A stretch of DNA of 64,000 bases from Providencia rettgeri. GTDB taxonomy: Bacteria; Pseudomonadota; Gammaproteobacteria; Enterobacterales; Enterobacteriaceae. The DNA lies in the NCBI RefSeq assembly GCF_041075285.1, contig NZ_CP163512.1, positions 1,674,001 to 1,738,000 of the forward strand, written 5' to 3'. This document shows positions 29,894 to 38,798 of the stretch, piece by piece (within the stretch, counting starts at the first letter, position 1; every line of letters begins with the position of its first letter). The notes under the pieces were generated by a model, which had not been told where the DNA came from, did no database searches, and was given only the letters and a program-made list of their open reading frames with translations. The position numbers and the translations under genes were made by a program.

Positions 29894-30760
29894 TTACCGT
29901 TTGATTAATTTAATAAATTGTTCTCTAGCTTCAGTTGCTAAGTTCGTTAATGGCAAACGCACAGGGCCTGCGTTAAACGTGCCATTTAAACAACCTGCTT
30001 TCGCTTTTTGGTTATAATCACCGGATTCCATGGAATAAATTGCTGGGTATATTTCATTCATTATTTTCTTCGCTTCTTGCCAATCCCCTGTTTGCGAAGC
30101 TTTGTAAATAGCGACTTGCTCTGCTGGGAACACATTCCCTGCGCCTGCTATCCAACTTTTTGCACCCCAAAAAAAGAAATCAACTGGTTGGTCATCACAG
30201 CCGCAAATCACTTCAAAGTTATTAAACGGTGTCTGTAATAGACGTAATGCACGGCTAAAATCCCCACTGCTTTCTTTGATTGCGACGATATTATCGATTT
30301 CAGCCAGCTTAACGACCGTTTCATATTCAATTTCGATACCAATACGCGCTGGGAAGTTATACATAATGATCGGGAGTGTCGTCGCCTCTGCCACTTTCTT
30401 ATAATGGCCATATACCCCTTGCTGATCAGGCAAACTATACGGTGGAGGTGATAGCATTAAACCTTCATATCCAAGCTCTTTTGCTTGTTTTGCGCGGGCA
30501 ATCGCACCTTCTGTTGATAAATCATTAATACCTGCTATCAAGGTTACGCGCCCCTTCGCTATTTTGCTTACCGTTGCTAAAACCGTTTTGCGCTCATCTT
30601 CATTTAACGCGTAATATTCCCCTGTGGTGCCGCAAACCACTAACCCTGTGACACCTCGGTTAATAAGTTGCTCTGCCAAGTCAGCTAATGCACTGATATT
30701 TAATGAGTAATCACAGTGAAAAGGTGTCACTAATGGAACAAGAATGCCATGAAAATTCAT
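29894..30760 (-). CDS. DapA-family lyase, probable pyrroline-4-hydroxy-2-carboxylate deaminase
   Basis: DHDPS/NAL-superfamily TIM-barrel enzyme of 288 residues. Schiff-base Lys-162 is in IVAIKESSGD, Tyr-134 in IIMYNFPAR, and the Thr pair at 45-46 in GTTGEYY. In the hydroxyproline pathway this family deaminates 1-pyrroline-4-hydroxy-2-carboxylate to 2-oxoglutarate semialdehyde. Placement between the FAD oxidoreductase and the semialdehyde dehydrogenase supports this over a true dihydrodipicolinate synthase role. Confidence 0.87.
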   Translation of the reverse strand: MNFHGILVPLVTPFHCDYSLNISALADLAEQLINRGVTGLVVCGTTGEYYALNEDERKTVLATVSKIAKGRVTLIAGINDLSTEGAIARAKQAKELGYEGLMLSPPPYSLPDQQGVYGHYKKVAEATTLPIIMYNFPARIGIEIEYETVVKLAEIDNIVAIKESSGDFSRALRLLQTPFNNFEVICGCDDQPVDFFFWGAKSWIAGAGNVFPAEQVAIYKASQTGDWQEAKKIMNEIYPAIYSMESGDYNQKAKAGCLNGTFNAGPVRLPLTNLATEAREQFIKLIKR

Positions 30761-30777
30761 TTGAATTCTCCTTAAAA

Positions 30778-32025
30778 TTAAACAAATCGCTTAATGGAAA
30801 AAGGGGGGCAATCGATAGTCATCGGCTGCTCATGAATAAAGCAATTAACAATCTCTGCCGTAATTGCTGCCTGTGTTACCCCTAAGTGTTGGTGCCCAAA
30901 TGCAAAAATATAAGGACCTTTATTGTCGATGACTGGCAATGAGTCGGATGTAGATGGTCGAAAACCCATCCATTGTGTTGATTGCGCATCATTTAATGGT
31001 TCCTTTAGCATAGGCGTAGCAAGTGGTAAAAAATGGCGTGCTCGCTGCATATTGGCTGGGCGCTTTAACCCTGCATATTCAATGGTACCCGCTAAGCGCA
31101 AACCGCCTGCCATTGGCGTCATAATGAAGCGCCTATCCATACTGGATACAGGGATACTCAAACGCCCTTGCTCTTGCGGTAGCATTAAATGGTAGCCCCG
31201 TTCCGTTTCGAGCGGCACATTTATGCGGCTAACCATTTTGACTAATGATTTGGAAAATGCGCCAGCTGCAATAACCACTTTTTGTGCAGTAAATTTGCCT
31301 TGTGTTGTTGTAACTGTGGCTTCTTTATTCGATGTAGAAGATATCGCGGTGACTTCACAGTGGGTGAGTGTATTTCCACCTAATTCAACAAATGATCGTG
31401 TGAGCTTTGTATGTAACTCACTTAAATCAACAACGTGTCCAGTTTTTGGGAAAAATAACCCTCCAAGTTGATTAGTTGCGAGTGCGGGCTCGCGGTTAAG
31501 TAACGCTGATTGATTGAGAACCGAATTATGCACGCCAATGTTTTGCAAATACTCGCCATGCAGATGAAGCTTTTCTAACGTTTCCTTTTTTTCAGCCACT
31601 AACAATGAACCTTGTATTTTAACCAGATCATTGAGTTGCCATTTTTGAATAAACGTTTGCCACGAATCAAAAGCGGCACTATTTAATCTCATTAAGGTGT
31701 GGTGGATGTGAGTAAACGGCTTATGTCTCATGTTAGCTAATAGCTTTAACATCCAAGGTGTTAGCGGTAATAAATAACGCCAATCCAAACGTAATGGACC
31801 GAGTGGGTCGAGAAGCATTTTCGGGATTGATTTTAAAACAGAAGGATCTGCAATGGGGAAAACTTGCTCTGTCGCAATATGACCCGCATTACCCAAAGAT
31901 GCCCCTGAACCAATTTCATTTTTATCAATCAGTAAAACATCGGTGCCATTCGCTTGTATGGTAAGCGCTATACTTAAACCGATAATTCCGCCGCCAACAA
32001 CAATGACTGAATATTGATGCTTCAT
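30778..32025 (-). CDS. FAD-dependent oxidoreductase, probable D-hydroxyproline dehydrogenase
   Basis: DadA/DAO-family flavoenzyme of 415 residues with an N-terminal dinucleotide-binding motif VGGGIIGLSIA, a second FAD contact near VVIAAGAFSK, and C-terminal FAFGHQHLGVTQA. It probably oxidises cis-4-hydroxy-D-proline to the pyrroline product. The role is inferred from lying 11 bases after the epimerase gene and 17 before the deaminase gene; D-alanine dehydrogenase-like activity is the main alternative. Confidence 0.87.
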   Translation of the reverse strand: MKHQYSVIVVGGGIIGLSIALTIQANGTDVLLIDKNEIGSGASLGNAGHIATEQVFPIADPSVLKSIPKMLLDPLGPLRLDWRYLLPLTPWMLKLLANMRHKPFTHIHHTLMRLNSAAFDSWQTFIQKWQLNDLVKIQGSLLVAEKKETLEKLHLHGEYLQNIGVHNSVLNQSALLNREPALATNQLGGLFFPKTGHVVDLSELHTKLTRSFVELGGNTLTHCEVTAISSTSNKEATVTTTQGKFTAQKVVIAAGAFSKSLVKMVSRINVPLETERGYHLMLPQEQGRLSIPVSSMDRRFIMTPMAGGLRLAGTIEYAGLKRPANMQRARHFLPLATPMLKEPLNDAQSTQWMGFRPSTSDSLPVIDNKGPYIFAFGHQHLGVTQAAITAEIVNCFIHEQPMTIDCPPFSIKRFV

Positions 32026-32036
32026 CCCCTTCCCCC

Positions 32037-32987
32037 TTACGCTACCGAAATACCGAAACGAAATGGGTCATACTTATCAATCAGCAATGTATTTCGCCCA
32101 CTAATGTAGGCATTTCCTCGGATTGTAGGGATTATTCCGCCTCCATCCGCTTGCTGGAAACTGGCTTGAAACTGACTACCAATCACACTGACCTGATGCC
32201 AAATTTCCCCTGCGACGAGTTTTTTATCTGCGGCTAAACAGGCTAATTTAGCACTGGTACCTGTGCCACAAGGCGAGCGATCATAAGCACCGCCAGGACA
32301 TAACACAAAGCTTTGACTGTCTGCTGTCGGATGTGAGCCAAATAATTCAATATGGTCAATTTCTTGCCCGTTTTCACCGAAAATATTTTGGTCAATAAGG
32401 GCTTGTTTGATTTTTAAACACATTTCTGTTAACGATTTAACGTGTTTAACATCAATCGAAACTGGTGAGTTTTCTACAAGAAAAAACCAATTCCCCCCCC
32501 ACGCGATGTCACCGATGATAGTACCGATGCCCGGCACATTCACTTGCACAGCCTTACGATAACGATATGAATACACATTTTGGATACTCACACTGCCATC
32601 GTTGTGCAGTTCTGCCATGACATCCCCAACAGGAGTTTCAATTAGGTGCTTTCCGTATGAAATGTTGCCAAGAAAATGCAAAGAAGCGACTAATCCTATC
32701 GTCCCGTGCCCACACATCCCAAGGTAGCCTTCATTATTAAAAAACAACACCCCCGCAGTTGCCTTTGGGTTTTGTGGTTTACACAAAAGAGCACCAACTA
32801 AGATGTCATTACCACGCGGTTCAAGGATTGTCGTTCTACGCCATTCATCATGCCTATCACGCAGTATTGCCAAGCGCTCAGCCATACTTCCGTCACCTAA
32901 ATGCGGAAATCCATCAATCACTAAGCGTGTTGGCTCCCCTGCCGTATGGGAATCAATTACTTCAATTTTTGAATATTCAGATTGCAT
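32037..32987 (-). CDS. 4-hydroxyproline 2-epimerase
   Basis: Proline racemase-superfamily enzyme of 316 residues. It interconverts trans-4-hydroxy-L-proline and cis-4-hydroxy-D-proline with two Cys acid/base residues. Both are seen: Cys-92 in MCGHGTIG and Cys-240 in [12 protein letters not shown] Cys pair indicates an epimerase rather than the Cys/Thr dehydratase branch. It is the first gene of the leftward catabolic operon and is divergent from the PAS-AraC regulator. Confidence 0.92.
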   Translation of the reverse strand: MQSEYSKIEVIDSHTAGEPTRLVIDGFPHLGDGSMAERLAILRDRHDEWRRTTILEPRGNDILVGALLCKPQNPKATAGVLFFNNEGYLGMCGHGTIGLVASLHFLGNISYGKHLIETPVGDVMAELHNDGSVSIQNVYSYRYRKAVQVNVPGIGTIIGDIAWGGNWFFLVENSPVSIDVKHVKSLTEMCLKIKQALIDQNIFGENGQEIDHIELFGSHPTADSQSFVLCPGGAYDRSPCGTGTSAKLACLAADKKLVAGEIWHQVSVIGSQFQASFQQADGGGIIPTIRGNAYISGRNTLLIDKYDPFRFGISVA

Positions 32988-32998
32988 CGATTAGCACC

Positions 32999-33046
32999 CT
33001 ATTAACTTTGACTTGTTAATAGATTGCTTGATTTGTGTTAATAGAT
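32999..33046. promoter_or_regulatory. Repeated operator-like sites between the epimerase and regulator genes
   Basis: TGTTAATAGAT occurs at 33014-33024 and again at 33036-33046, exactly 22 bp apart (two helical turns). An inverted copy of GTTAATAG lies at 32999-33006, close to the epimerase start. Spaced direct repeats are typical AraC/XylS-family half-sites. Confidence 0.65.
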
Positions 33047-33141
33047 CTTAATATCTTTTCATCGAACTTATGCGTTTTTCTGCACAATCTAAAAATATTT
33101 AAGAAAATTAGTAACAATAATTTAATATTTGGGGGCGCAGC

Positions 33142-33945
33142 ATGATTAATTTAAATAAGTTATTATTAATCAGTCAGGAAAATATGCTTTTCCCTGTTGA
33201 TAACATTGATGTTTTACTTAATCATCTCGGTTTAGTCATGCCTCTAATTAATACACTCCCCAATGTGACTTTTTTTGTGAAAGACCATAATGCACGCTAT
33301 TTGCTTGCTAATGATAATTTGGCGATTCGATGCAAAAAGAGTGGTGTTAATGAAGTGATTGGTAAAAGTGCAGAAGAGTTATTCCATACTGAATTAGGGC
33401 AAAGCTATAGCTCACAAGACTATCTGGTCATGGAAAAGAAAATCAGTGTAATTAATAAACTTGAACTGCATCTCTATAAAGCAGGTTTGCTCGGCTGGTG
33501 TTTAACCACGAAAGTGCCGATATTTAACACACGTAATCAAGTAATTGGGGTAGCCGGAATATCGGTAGACTTACAAGATATTAAATCAGTGAGTCCAAAA
33601 CTTAATAATCAACTTAGCCTTGTCGAACGCTATATCAGTGAGCACTTTAATACTGCAATTAAAATAACCGAGCTTGCTAATATTTCAGGGCTTTCACTCT
33701 CACAATTAAATCGTCAATTTAAAGCGATCTTTTTAATTACTCCTCAGCAATATATTCAAAAAAAACGCCTCGAACATGCTATTGAGTTATTGGAAGATGA
33801 CTTTTCAATTACCGATATTTCAATAAAATGCGCTTACACCGATCACAGTGCTTTTTGTCGTAAATTTAAAGAAATGACCACCATGACACCCAGTCAGTTT
33901 AAACGTATGCGTTCGACGCTTGATAAGCAAAAAATAATGATGTGA
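33142..33945 (+). CDS. PAS-AraC transcriptional regulator of the hydroxyproline operon
   Basis: 267-residue regulator. Residues about 30-150 resemble a PAS domain (TFFVKDHNARYLLANDN, then VPIFNTRNQVIGVAGISVD), a likely ligand sensor. Residues about 165-262 carry the double HTH of AraC/XylS proteins (ITELANISGLSLSQLNRQFK and ITDISIKCAYTDHSAFCRKF). ATG at 33142 follows GGGGG. Divergence from the catabolic operon and operator-like repeats in between suggest it activates that operon in response to hydroxyproline or an intermediate (inference). Confidence 0.9.
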   Translation: MINLNKLLLISQENMLFPVDNIDVLLNHLGLVMPLINTLPNVTFFVKDHNARYLLANDNLAIRCKKSGVNEVIGKSAEELFHTELGQSYSSQDYLVMEKKISVINKLELHLYKAGLLGWCLTTKVPIFNTRNQVIGVAGISVDLQDIKSVSPKLNNQLSLVERYISEHFNTAIKITELANISGLSLSQLNRQFKAIFLITPQQYIQKKRLEHAIELLEDDFSITDISIKCAYTDHSAFCRKFKEMTTMTPSQFKRMRSTLDKQKIMM

Positions 33946-34178
33946 TCGAGCATCATATTGTTTTTATTTAATCTAAAACAAACTTTGTTTAAGTTCCGTT
34001 TATAATTTATTTTTCCTAATATTTCAAACAATTAGCCCAATCAAACACCTTACTCCCTCATCTATATTCCTAAGTAACAGGTTATAACTTAAGATAGCTC
34101 TTATTGCGGCTGTTGATGAATAGCGTATTGATATATCACAAAGCAAAACACTATTGTACGTCATAAAAAGGATAGAAA

Positions 34179-34802
34179 ATGACCATTTATGATCTGAAAC
34201 CGAAATTTCAAGATCTGCTTCGCCCAATAGTCGGTAAATTATTTGATGCAGGGATCACCGCAAACCAAGTGACCTTGGCGGCATTATTGCTATCCGTTAT
34301 TGTCGGATTAGTTTTGTTTTTCTTCCCAAACCCACATCTGTTTATTTTGCTCCCTTTTGTGTTGTTTATCCGTATGGCGCTTAATGCTATTGATGGCATG
34401 TTAGCGCGGGAATACCAGCAAAAAAGCCACCTAGGAGCAATACTTAATGAGCTTGGTGATGTCGTTTCTGATGTCGCGCTATATCTCCCGTTCGCCATTA
34501 TTTTTCCCCACTCAATTTGGTTAATCCTACTTATTTTACTGCTCTCAGTATTGACTGAGTTTATTGGTGTCACCGCTCAAGGAATTGGTGCATCTCGGCG
34601 CTACGACGGCCCTATTGGCAAAAGTGACCGCGCTTTTATTTTTGGCGCTCTTGGGCTGTTTATCGCGATTTTTCCTCAGCTACAGTTTGCAGGCTGGATA
34701 AATTATCTGTTTGTTCTTCTTTCGTTGTTGTTATTGTATACCTGCTATAACCGTATCCATCGTGCATTGGATGAGCTTCGCACGTCTTCGGATAATAATT
34801 AA
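34179..34802 (+). CDS. ynbA: CDP-alcohol phosphatidyltransferase family protein YnbA
   Basis: 207-residue membrane protein with about six helices, of the CDP-alcohol phosphatidyltransferase superfamily. The signature region reads NAIDGMLAR...GAILNELGDVVSD, so two of the four usual Asp positions are Asn. As I recall, E. coli YnbA shares this variant. It probably transfers a phosphatidyl or related group to an unknown alcohol. It starts the ynb operon; ynbC begins 9 bases downstream, with no ynbB between. Confidence 0.88.
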   Translation: MTIYDLKPKFQDLLRPIVGKLFDAGITANQVTLAALLLSVIVGLVLFFFPNPHLFILLPFVLFIRMALNAIDGMLAREYQQKSHLGAILNELGDVVSDVALYLPFAIIFPHSIWLILLILLLSVLTEFIGVTAQGIGASRRYDGPIGKSDRAFIFGALGLFIAIFPQLQFAGWINYLFVLLSLLLLYTCYNRIHRALDELRTSSDNN

Positions 34803-34811
34803 GGAATAATT

Positions 34812-36578
34812 ATGAACGCTCAGACAGACTATCTGACGCAACGTCCTATGTTAGGATCGCAATTTACCACCAGCGATCAAACTCCACTGTTTTATCGCCA
34901 TTGGCCAACCGAAACGCCAACAGATAAAGCCATCATTCTATTCCATCGAGGTCATGAGCACTCAGGGCGTGTAGCCCACCTCGTTGATGAATTAAATCTC
35001 CCTGACTACGCTATGTTTGCGTGGGATGCTCGAGGTCATGGACGCAATGAAGGCCCAAGAGGTTATAGCCCATCCCTTGGCACATCAATTCATGATGTTG
35101 ATGAATTTGTTCGATATGTATCAACGCAATACCAAATTCCCTTAGAGAATATCATTGTTATTGGGCAAAGCGTGGGGGCAGTGTTGGTATCTGCCTGGGT
35201 ACATGACTATGCGCCCAAAATTCGCGGGATGGTGCTTGCTTCGCCGGCTTTTAAAGTCAAGCTGTATGTTCCCTTTGCTCGCTCAGGTTTAGCTCTTATG
35301 CAAAAAATGCGTGGGCTGTTTTATGTAAATTCCTATGTAAAAGCGAAATTCCTCACCCATGATGAACAACGTATTCATTCATTTAACCACGACCCATTAA
35401 TCACTCGCCCTATTGCCGTCAATATTCTACTTGAATTATATAAAACGGCAGATAGAGTCGTCGCTGATGCAGGTGCGATAACCCTACCTACCCAATTATT
35501 TATATCAGGAAGTGACCATGTCGTTCACCACCGCCCACAGCATCAGTTTTTTGAGCGATTAAATACCCCCATTAAGGAAAAGCACGTCTTACCCGGGTTT
35601 TATCACGATACTTTAGGTGAAAAAGAACGTCATATTCCTATCGAAAAAATACGTGATTTTATTGGTAAATTGTTTAGCCTCCCTGTCTATCAACACGATT
35701 ATCAATATGAAGATACGTGGAGCACTAGTGCAGAAAATTATCGTAAACTCGCTACCCCACTCCCAAAATGGTGTCCCAAAAATCTTGCCTTTAAGATTAT
35801 GAGCAAATCAATGAGTACCTTAGGTAAAGCCTCTGAAGGTATTCGTATCGGTTATGATAAAGGCTTTGATTCTGGTTCGACATTAGATTATGTCTACCGT
35901 GATAAAGCCGAGGGCAAAGGCCTATTCGGTCGTATAATTGACAGGCAATACCTCAACAGTATTGGCTGGCAAGGGATCCGCCAGCGTAAAGTCAATATTG
36001 AAAATACCTTACGCCAAGCCATTCGCGAGTTAACCGATAACAATATACCCGTGAGAATTATGGATATTGCTGCTGGTCAAGGTCGCTATATCTTTGATGC
36101 AATTAACGATTATGGTAAAGTTGAATCTGTTCTGCTACGCGATTACAGCCCTGTTAATGTGGAGCAAGGCCGTTTACACATTAAAGAACGCTTCCTTGAA
36201 GATAAAATCCATTTTGTAGAAGGGAATGCCTTCGATGCCGATGATTTAGCTTCAGTGACGCCAGCCCCTACTTTAGGTATCGTAAGCGGTTTGTACGAAT
36301 TATTTCCTAGCAACCAATTGATTAAAGCTTCGTTAGATGGGTTATCCCGTGCGATCCCATCCGGCGGGTTGCTTATTTATACTTGCCAGCCATGGCACCC
36401 GCAAGTGGAAATGATCGCCCGTGTGTTACCAAGTCACCAAGGGGGCCAAGCGTGGGTGATGCGTTGTCGTAGCCAAGGTGAAATGGATGCGTTAGTCGAT
36501 GAAGCTGGTTTCGAAAAATTAAACCAATCGATTGATAACTGGGGGATCTTCAGTGTATCAATAGCGAGACGCCGTTAA
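34812..36578 (+). CDS. ynbC: Bifunctional alpha/beta hydrolase-methyltransferase YnbC
   Basis: 588-residue fusion. Residues about 1-290 are a monoacylglycerol lipase-like alpha/beta hydrolase with nucleophile motif GQSVGA, probable Asp in SGSDHVVHH and His in GFYHDTLGE. Residues about 380-585 are a class I SAM methyltransferase-like domain (IMDIAAGQGRYIFDAI). The architecture and length match E. coli YnbC (about 585). Substrates are unknown; the company of YnbA and YnbD suggests a lipid pathway. Start ATG at 34812 after TAAGGA. Confidence 0.9.
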   Translation: MNAQTDYLTQRPMLGSQFTTSDQTPLFYRHWPTETPTDKAIILFHRGHEHSGRVAHLVDELNLPDYAMFAWDARGHGRNEGPRGYSPSLGTSIHDVDEFVRYVSTQYQIPLENIIVIGQSVGAVLVSAWVHDYAPKIRGMVLASPAFKVKLYVPFARSGLALMQKMRGLFYVNSYVKAKFLTHDEQRIHSFNHDPLITRPIAVNILLELYKTADRVVADAGAITLPTQLFISGSDHVVHHRPQHQFFERLNTPIKEKHVLPGFYHDTLGEKERHIPIEKIRDFIGKLFSLPVYQHDYQYEDTWSTSAENYRKLATPLPKWCPKNLAFKIMSKSMSTLGKASEGIRIGYDKGFDSGSTLDYVYRDKAEGKGLFGRIIDRQYLNSIGWQGIRQRKVNIENTLRQAIRELTDNNIPVRIMDIAAGQGRYIFDAINDYGKVESVLLRDYSPVNVEQGRLHIKERFLEDKIHFVEGNAFDADDLASVTPAPTLGIVSGLYELFPSNQLIKASLDGLSRAIPSGGLLIYTCQPWHPQVEMIARVLPSHQGGQAWVMRCRSQGEMDALVDEAGFEKLNQSIDNWGIFSVSIARRR

Positions 36579-36773
36579 TTTTCTAATCGGTTCCTTGTGG
36601 TTGGTCGCCGTTAATGCCGCCAGCCACAATTCAACCAATGTTACTCGTCTCTATTGCTTCTGATACATAAAGCCCTATGTTGTCAGTGTAATATTCTGCC
36701 TACAAATAGGCATTGCTGTACCGACGATTTTCCCTAATAACGTTTAGGACACTAAGGAATACTGTAAAGGACG

Positions 36774-38111
36774 ATGACTGCCTTCCAACAACTCGCTAAG
36801 CCATCATCTAAACGACAAATTGTGTTGTTTGGTCTACTGTGGCTGATTTTTTTAGCCCCCTTTTTCTTTCTCACTTATGGGCAGGTCAACAACTACACGG
36901 CCACCTTAGCCGATGTGCCTTCTGTTGTTTATTCTTGGGAAAAACATATCCCTTTTCTTCCATGGACGATTATTCCCTATTGGAGCATTGACCTATTCTA
37001 TGGTTTATCATTATTTATTTGCACCACACTGCGTGAGCAAACAATCCATGGGTTAAGGCTTATTTTAGCTTCCCTGTTCGCTTGCGTTGGATTTTTGTTA
37101 TTTCCGCTTAAATTCAGTTTTCCGCGCCCCTCCACGGATGGTGCGTTTGGTTGGATGTTTGATAGCCTAGAACTTTTCGACCTGCCGTTTAACCAAGCTC
37201 CCTCGTTACATATCATTTTGCTCTGGCTCCTCTGGTTACGTTTTCGTGCTCATACACCAATACAATGGCGTTGGCTACTTCATGGATGGTCCGTGTTGAT
37301 CTTAGTGTCTGTCCTCACAACCTGGCAGCACCATTTTATTGATGTTATTACCGGCTTTGCGGTTGGCTTGCTTGTCAGTTATTTATTACCTATCAACACT
37401 CGCTGGCAATGGAATTACACTGGCTCGCCTCGTAGTTTTAAAATGAGCAAAAATTATGGTCTTGGATCAATCACCTGCTTTGTTCTCGCATTTGTTTTCC
37501 AAGGCGCTGCTTGGGTCTTATTGTGGCCTGCAGTCGCCTTATTATTTATTACCCTCGGCTACTTAGGTGCAGGGGCAACTGTTTTTCAAAAAACCCCTGA
37601 AGGGAAGATTTCTCCGTCCGCTGCTATCTTATTATTGCCTTATCGCCTTATCGCTTGGGGAACCTATCATTACTATGCAAAGCACTGCAGGCAACCTAGC
37701 ATGGTTAACCAACATATCGTTTTGGGAGGCCGCCCGCTTTATGCGTTGCAAACCGCAGCAGTTTTAGACATGACTTGCGAATGGTCACGCAATTCTTTTA
37801 GCAACGGGCTAAAATATTGTAGCCAACCGCAAATCGATTTGTTACCACTGAGCGCAAAAGACATTGAGCAAGCTGTCCACAAAATGGATAACCTAGCCCA
37901 ACAGGGTGCTGTTTATATTCATTGCAAGCTGGGCTATTCACGCAGTGCCACTGTAGCTGTTGCCTGGTTAGTTCATCATGGTGATGCACAATCCATTGAT
38001 AGCGCTGTCAAAATAGTTGAACATGCTAGGCCGCAAGTGGTTTTAAATGCAGCCACTAAGGAGCAATTAAATGATTGGTTTATACACTATCATATCAATA
38101 GGAACCGTTGA
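36774..38111 (+). CDS. ynbD: PAP2/dual-specificity phosphatase fusion YnbD
   Basis: 445-residue membrane protein. The N-terminal half has several helices with PAP2-like motifs: KFSFPRPS, PSLH and HHFID. The C-terminal part is a dual-specificity phosphatase with a complete P-loop HCKLGYSRSA near residue 382. The length and architecture match E. coli YnbD. It lies 195 bases after ynbC, and its stop codon overlaps the next start (TGATG). Confidence 0.9.
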   Translation: MTAFQQLAKPSSKRQIVLFGLLWLIFLAPFFFLTYGQVNNYTATLADVPSVVYSWEKHIPFLPWTIIPYWSIDLFYGLSLFICTTLREQTIHGLRLILASLFACVGFLLFPLKFSFPRPSTDGAFGWMFDSLELFDLPFNQAPSLHIILLWLLWLRFRAHTPIQWRWLLHGWSVLILVSVLTTWQHHFIDVITGFAVGLLVSYLLPINTRWQWNYTGSPRSFKMSKNYGLGSITCFVLAFVFQGAAWVLLWPAVALLFITLGYLGAGATVFQKTPEGKISPSAAILLLPYRLIAWGTYHYYAKHCRQPSMVNQHIVLGGRPLYALQTAAVLDMTCEWSRNSFSNGLKYCSQPQIDLLPLSAKDIEQAVHKMDNLAQQGAVYIHCKLGYSRSATVAVAWLVHHGDAQSIDSAVKIVEHARPQVVLNAATKEQLNDWFIHYHINRNR

Positions 38112-38512
38112 TGAGCCAACTTACTGATAAAAATTGTGGGGAAGTCATCCTTATATTGACTAAAAGTTGGTCCTACTTAGCCATCGCCTCGGTGCTAGGA
38201 TTAATTTGCCAACTAAGCCTTTTTATCGGCATAAGCAGCGAAAAGTATTCTCTATTTATTTGTATTATTTTATTTGTTATTAACCACTATTATATTTATC
38301 GCTTATGGCTTGATAACCATTTTTTTAACATCATTTATCAGCAAGGAACGACAGAAGCCTTTGATTATTCACTGCGTATTTTGATACCTAAAAAAACTAT
38401 CAATCGAACAATGGTACAACGCTGGCAAGGTACTAAGACCTTGTTTAATCGTGCTGTGTTGTCGGTTGTTATTCTTTGGGCATGGCTATTAGTTACTGTA
38501 ATAACCTTATAA
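38111..38512 (+). CDS. Small membrane protein at the end of the ynb operon
   Basis: Unrecognised 133-residue protein with hydrophobic segments near residues 20-40, 46-65 and 112-132, and a soluble stretch between the last two. The ATG at 38111 shares one base with the ynbD stop, so the two are translationally coupled. I recall no counterpart in the E. coli ynb operon. A role in the same membrane or lipid process is guessed from coupling only. Confidence 0.75.
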   Translation: MSQLTDKNCGEVILILTKSWSYLAIASVLGLICQLSLFIGISSEKYSLFICIILFVINHYYIYRLWLDNHFFNIIYQQGTTEAFDYSLRILIPKKTINRTMVQRWQGTKTLFNRAVLSVVILWAWLLVTVITL

Positions 38513-38593
38513 AGGATTAGATTAATCTTTATTTTGTCACCTATAATTTATCGCTGTTATAAACTTAAAATATTATTAACTTAATATTTATTT

Positions 38594-38610
38594 ACCGAAT
38601 ATATTTCGGT
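38594..38610 (+). terminator. Weak hairpin after the ynb operon
   Basis: ACCGAA/TTCGGT with a 5-base loop, followed by CATTATTTT, 81 bases after the last ynb gene. AT-rich and weak. Confidence 0.35.
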
Positions 38611-38798
38611 CATTATTTTAATACTCGTAAAATATAATGACATTCACCTTATAAATTAGATGGTTTTTACTTTTCTTACTGAAAACGTTATGATAATTGG
38701 CGTATCATTGATACATAACAGATTTTTTGAGCTTAGCTAAGTGTATCCTAATAGGTACATTTTCGTTTATTTTTCACCCTGTTATTTGGTAGGGTATA

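Noticed and set aside
29894..30760. DapA-like gene as a true dihydrodipicolinate synthase
   Set aside because: Placement inside the hydroxyproline operon favours the deaminase role, although catalytic residues are shared.
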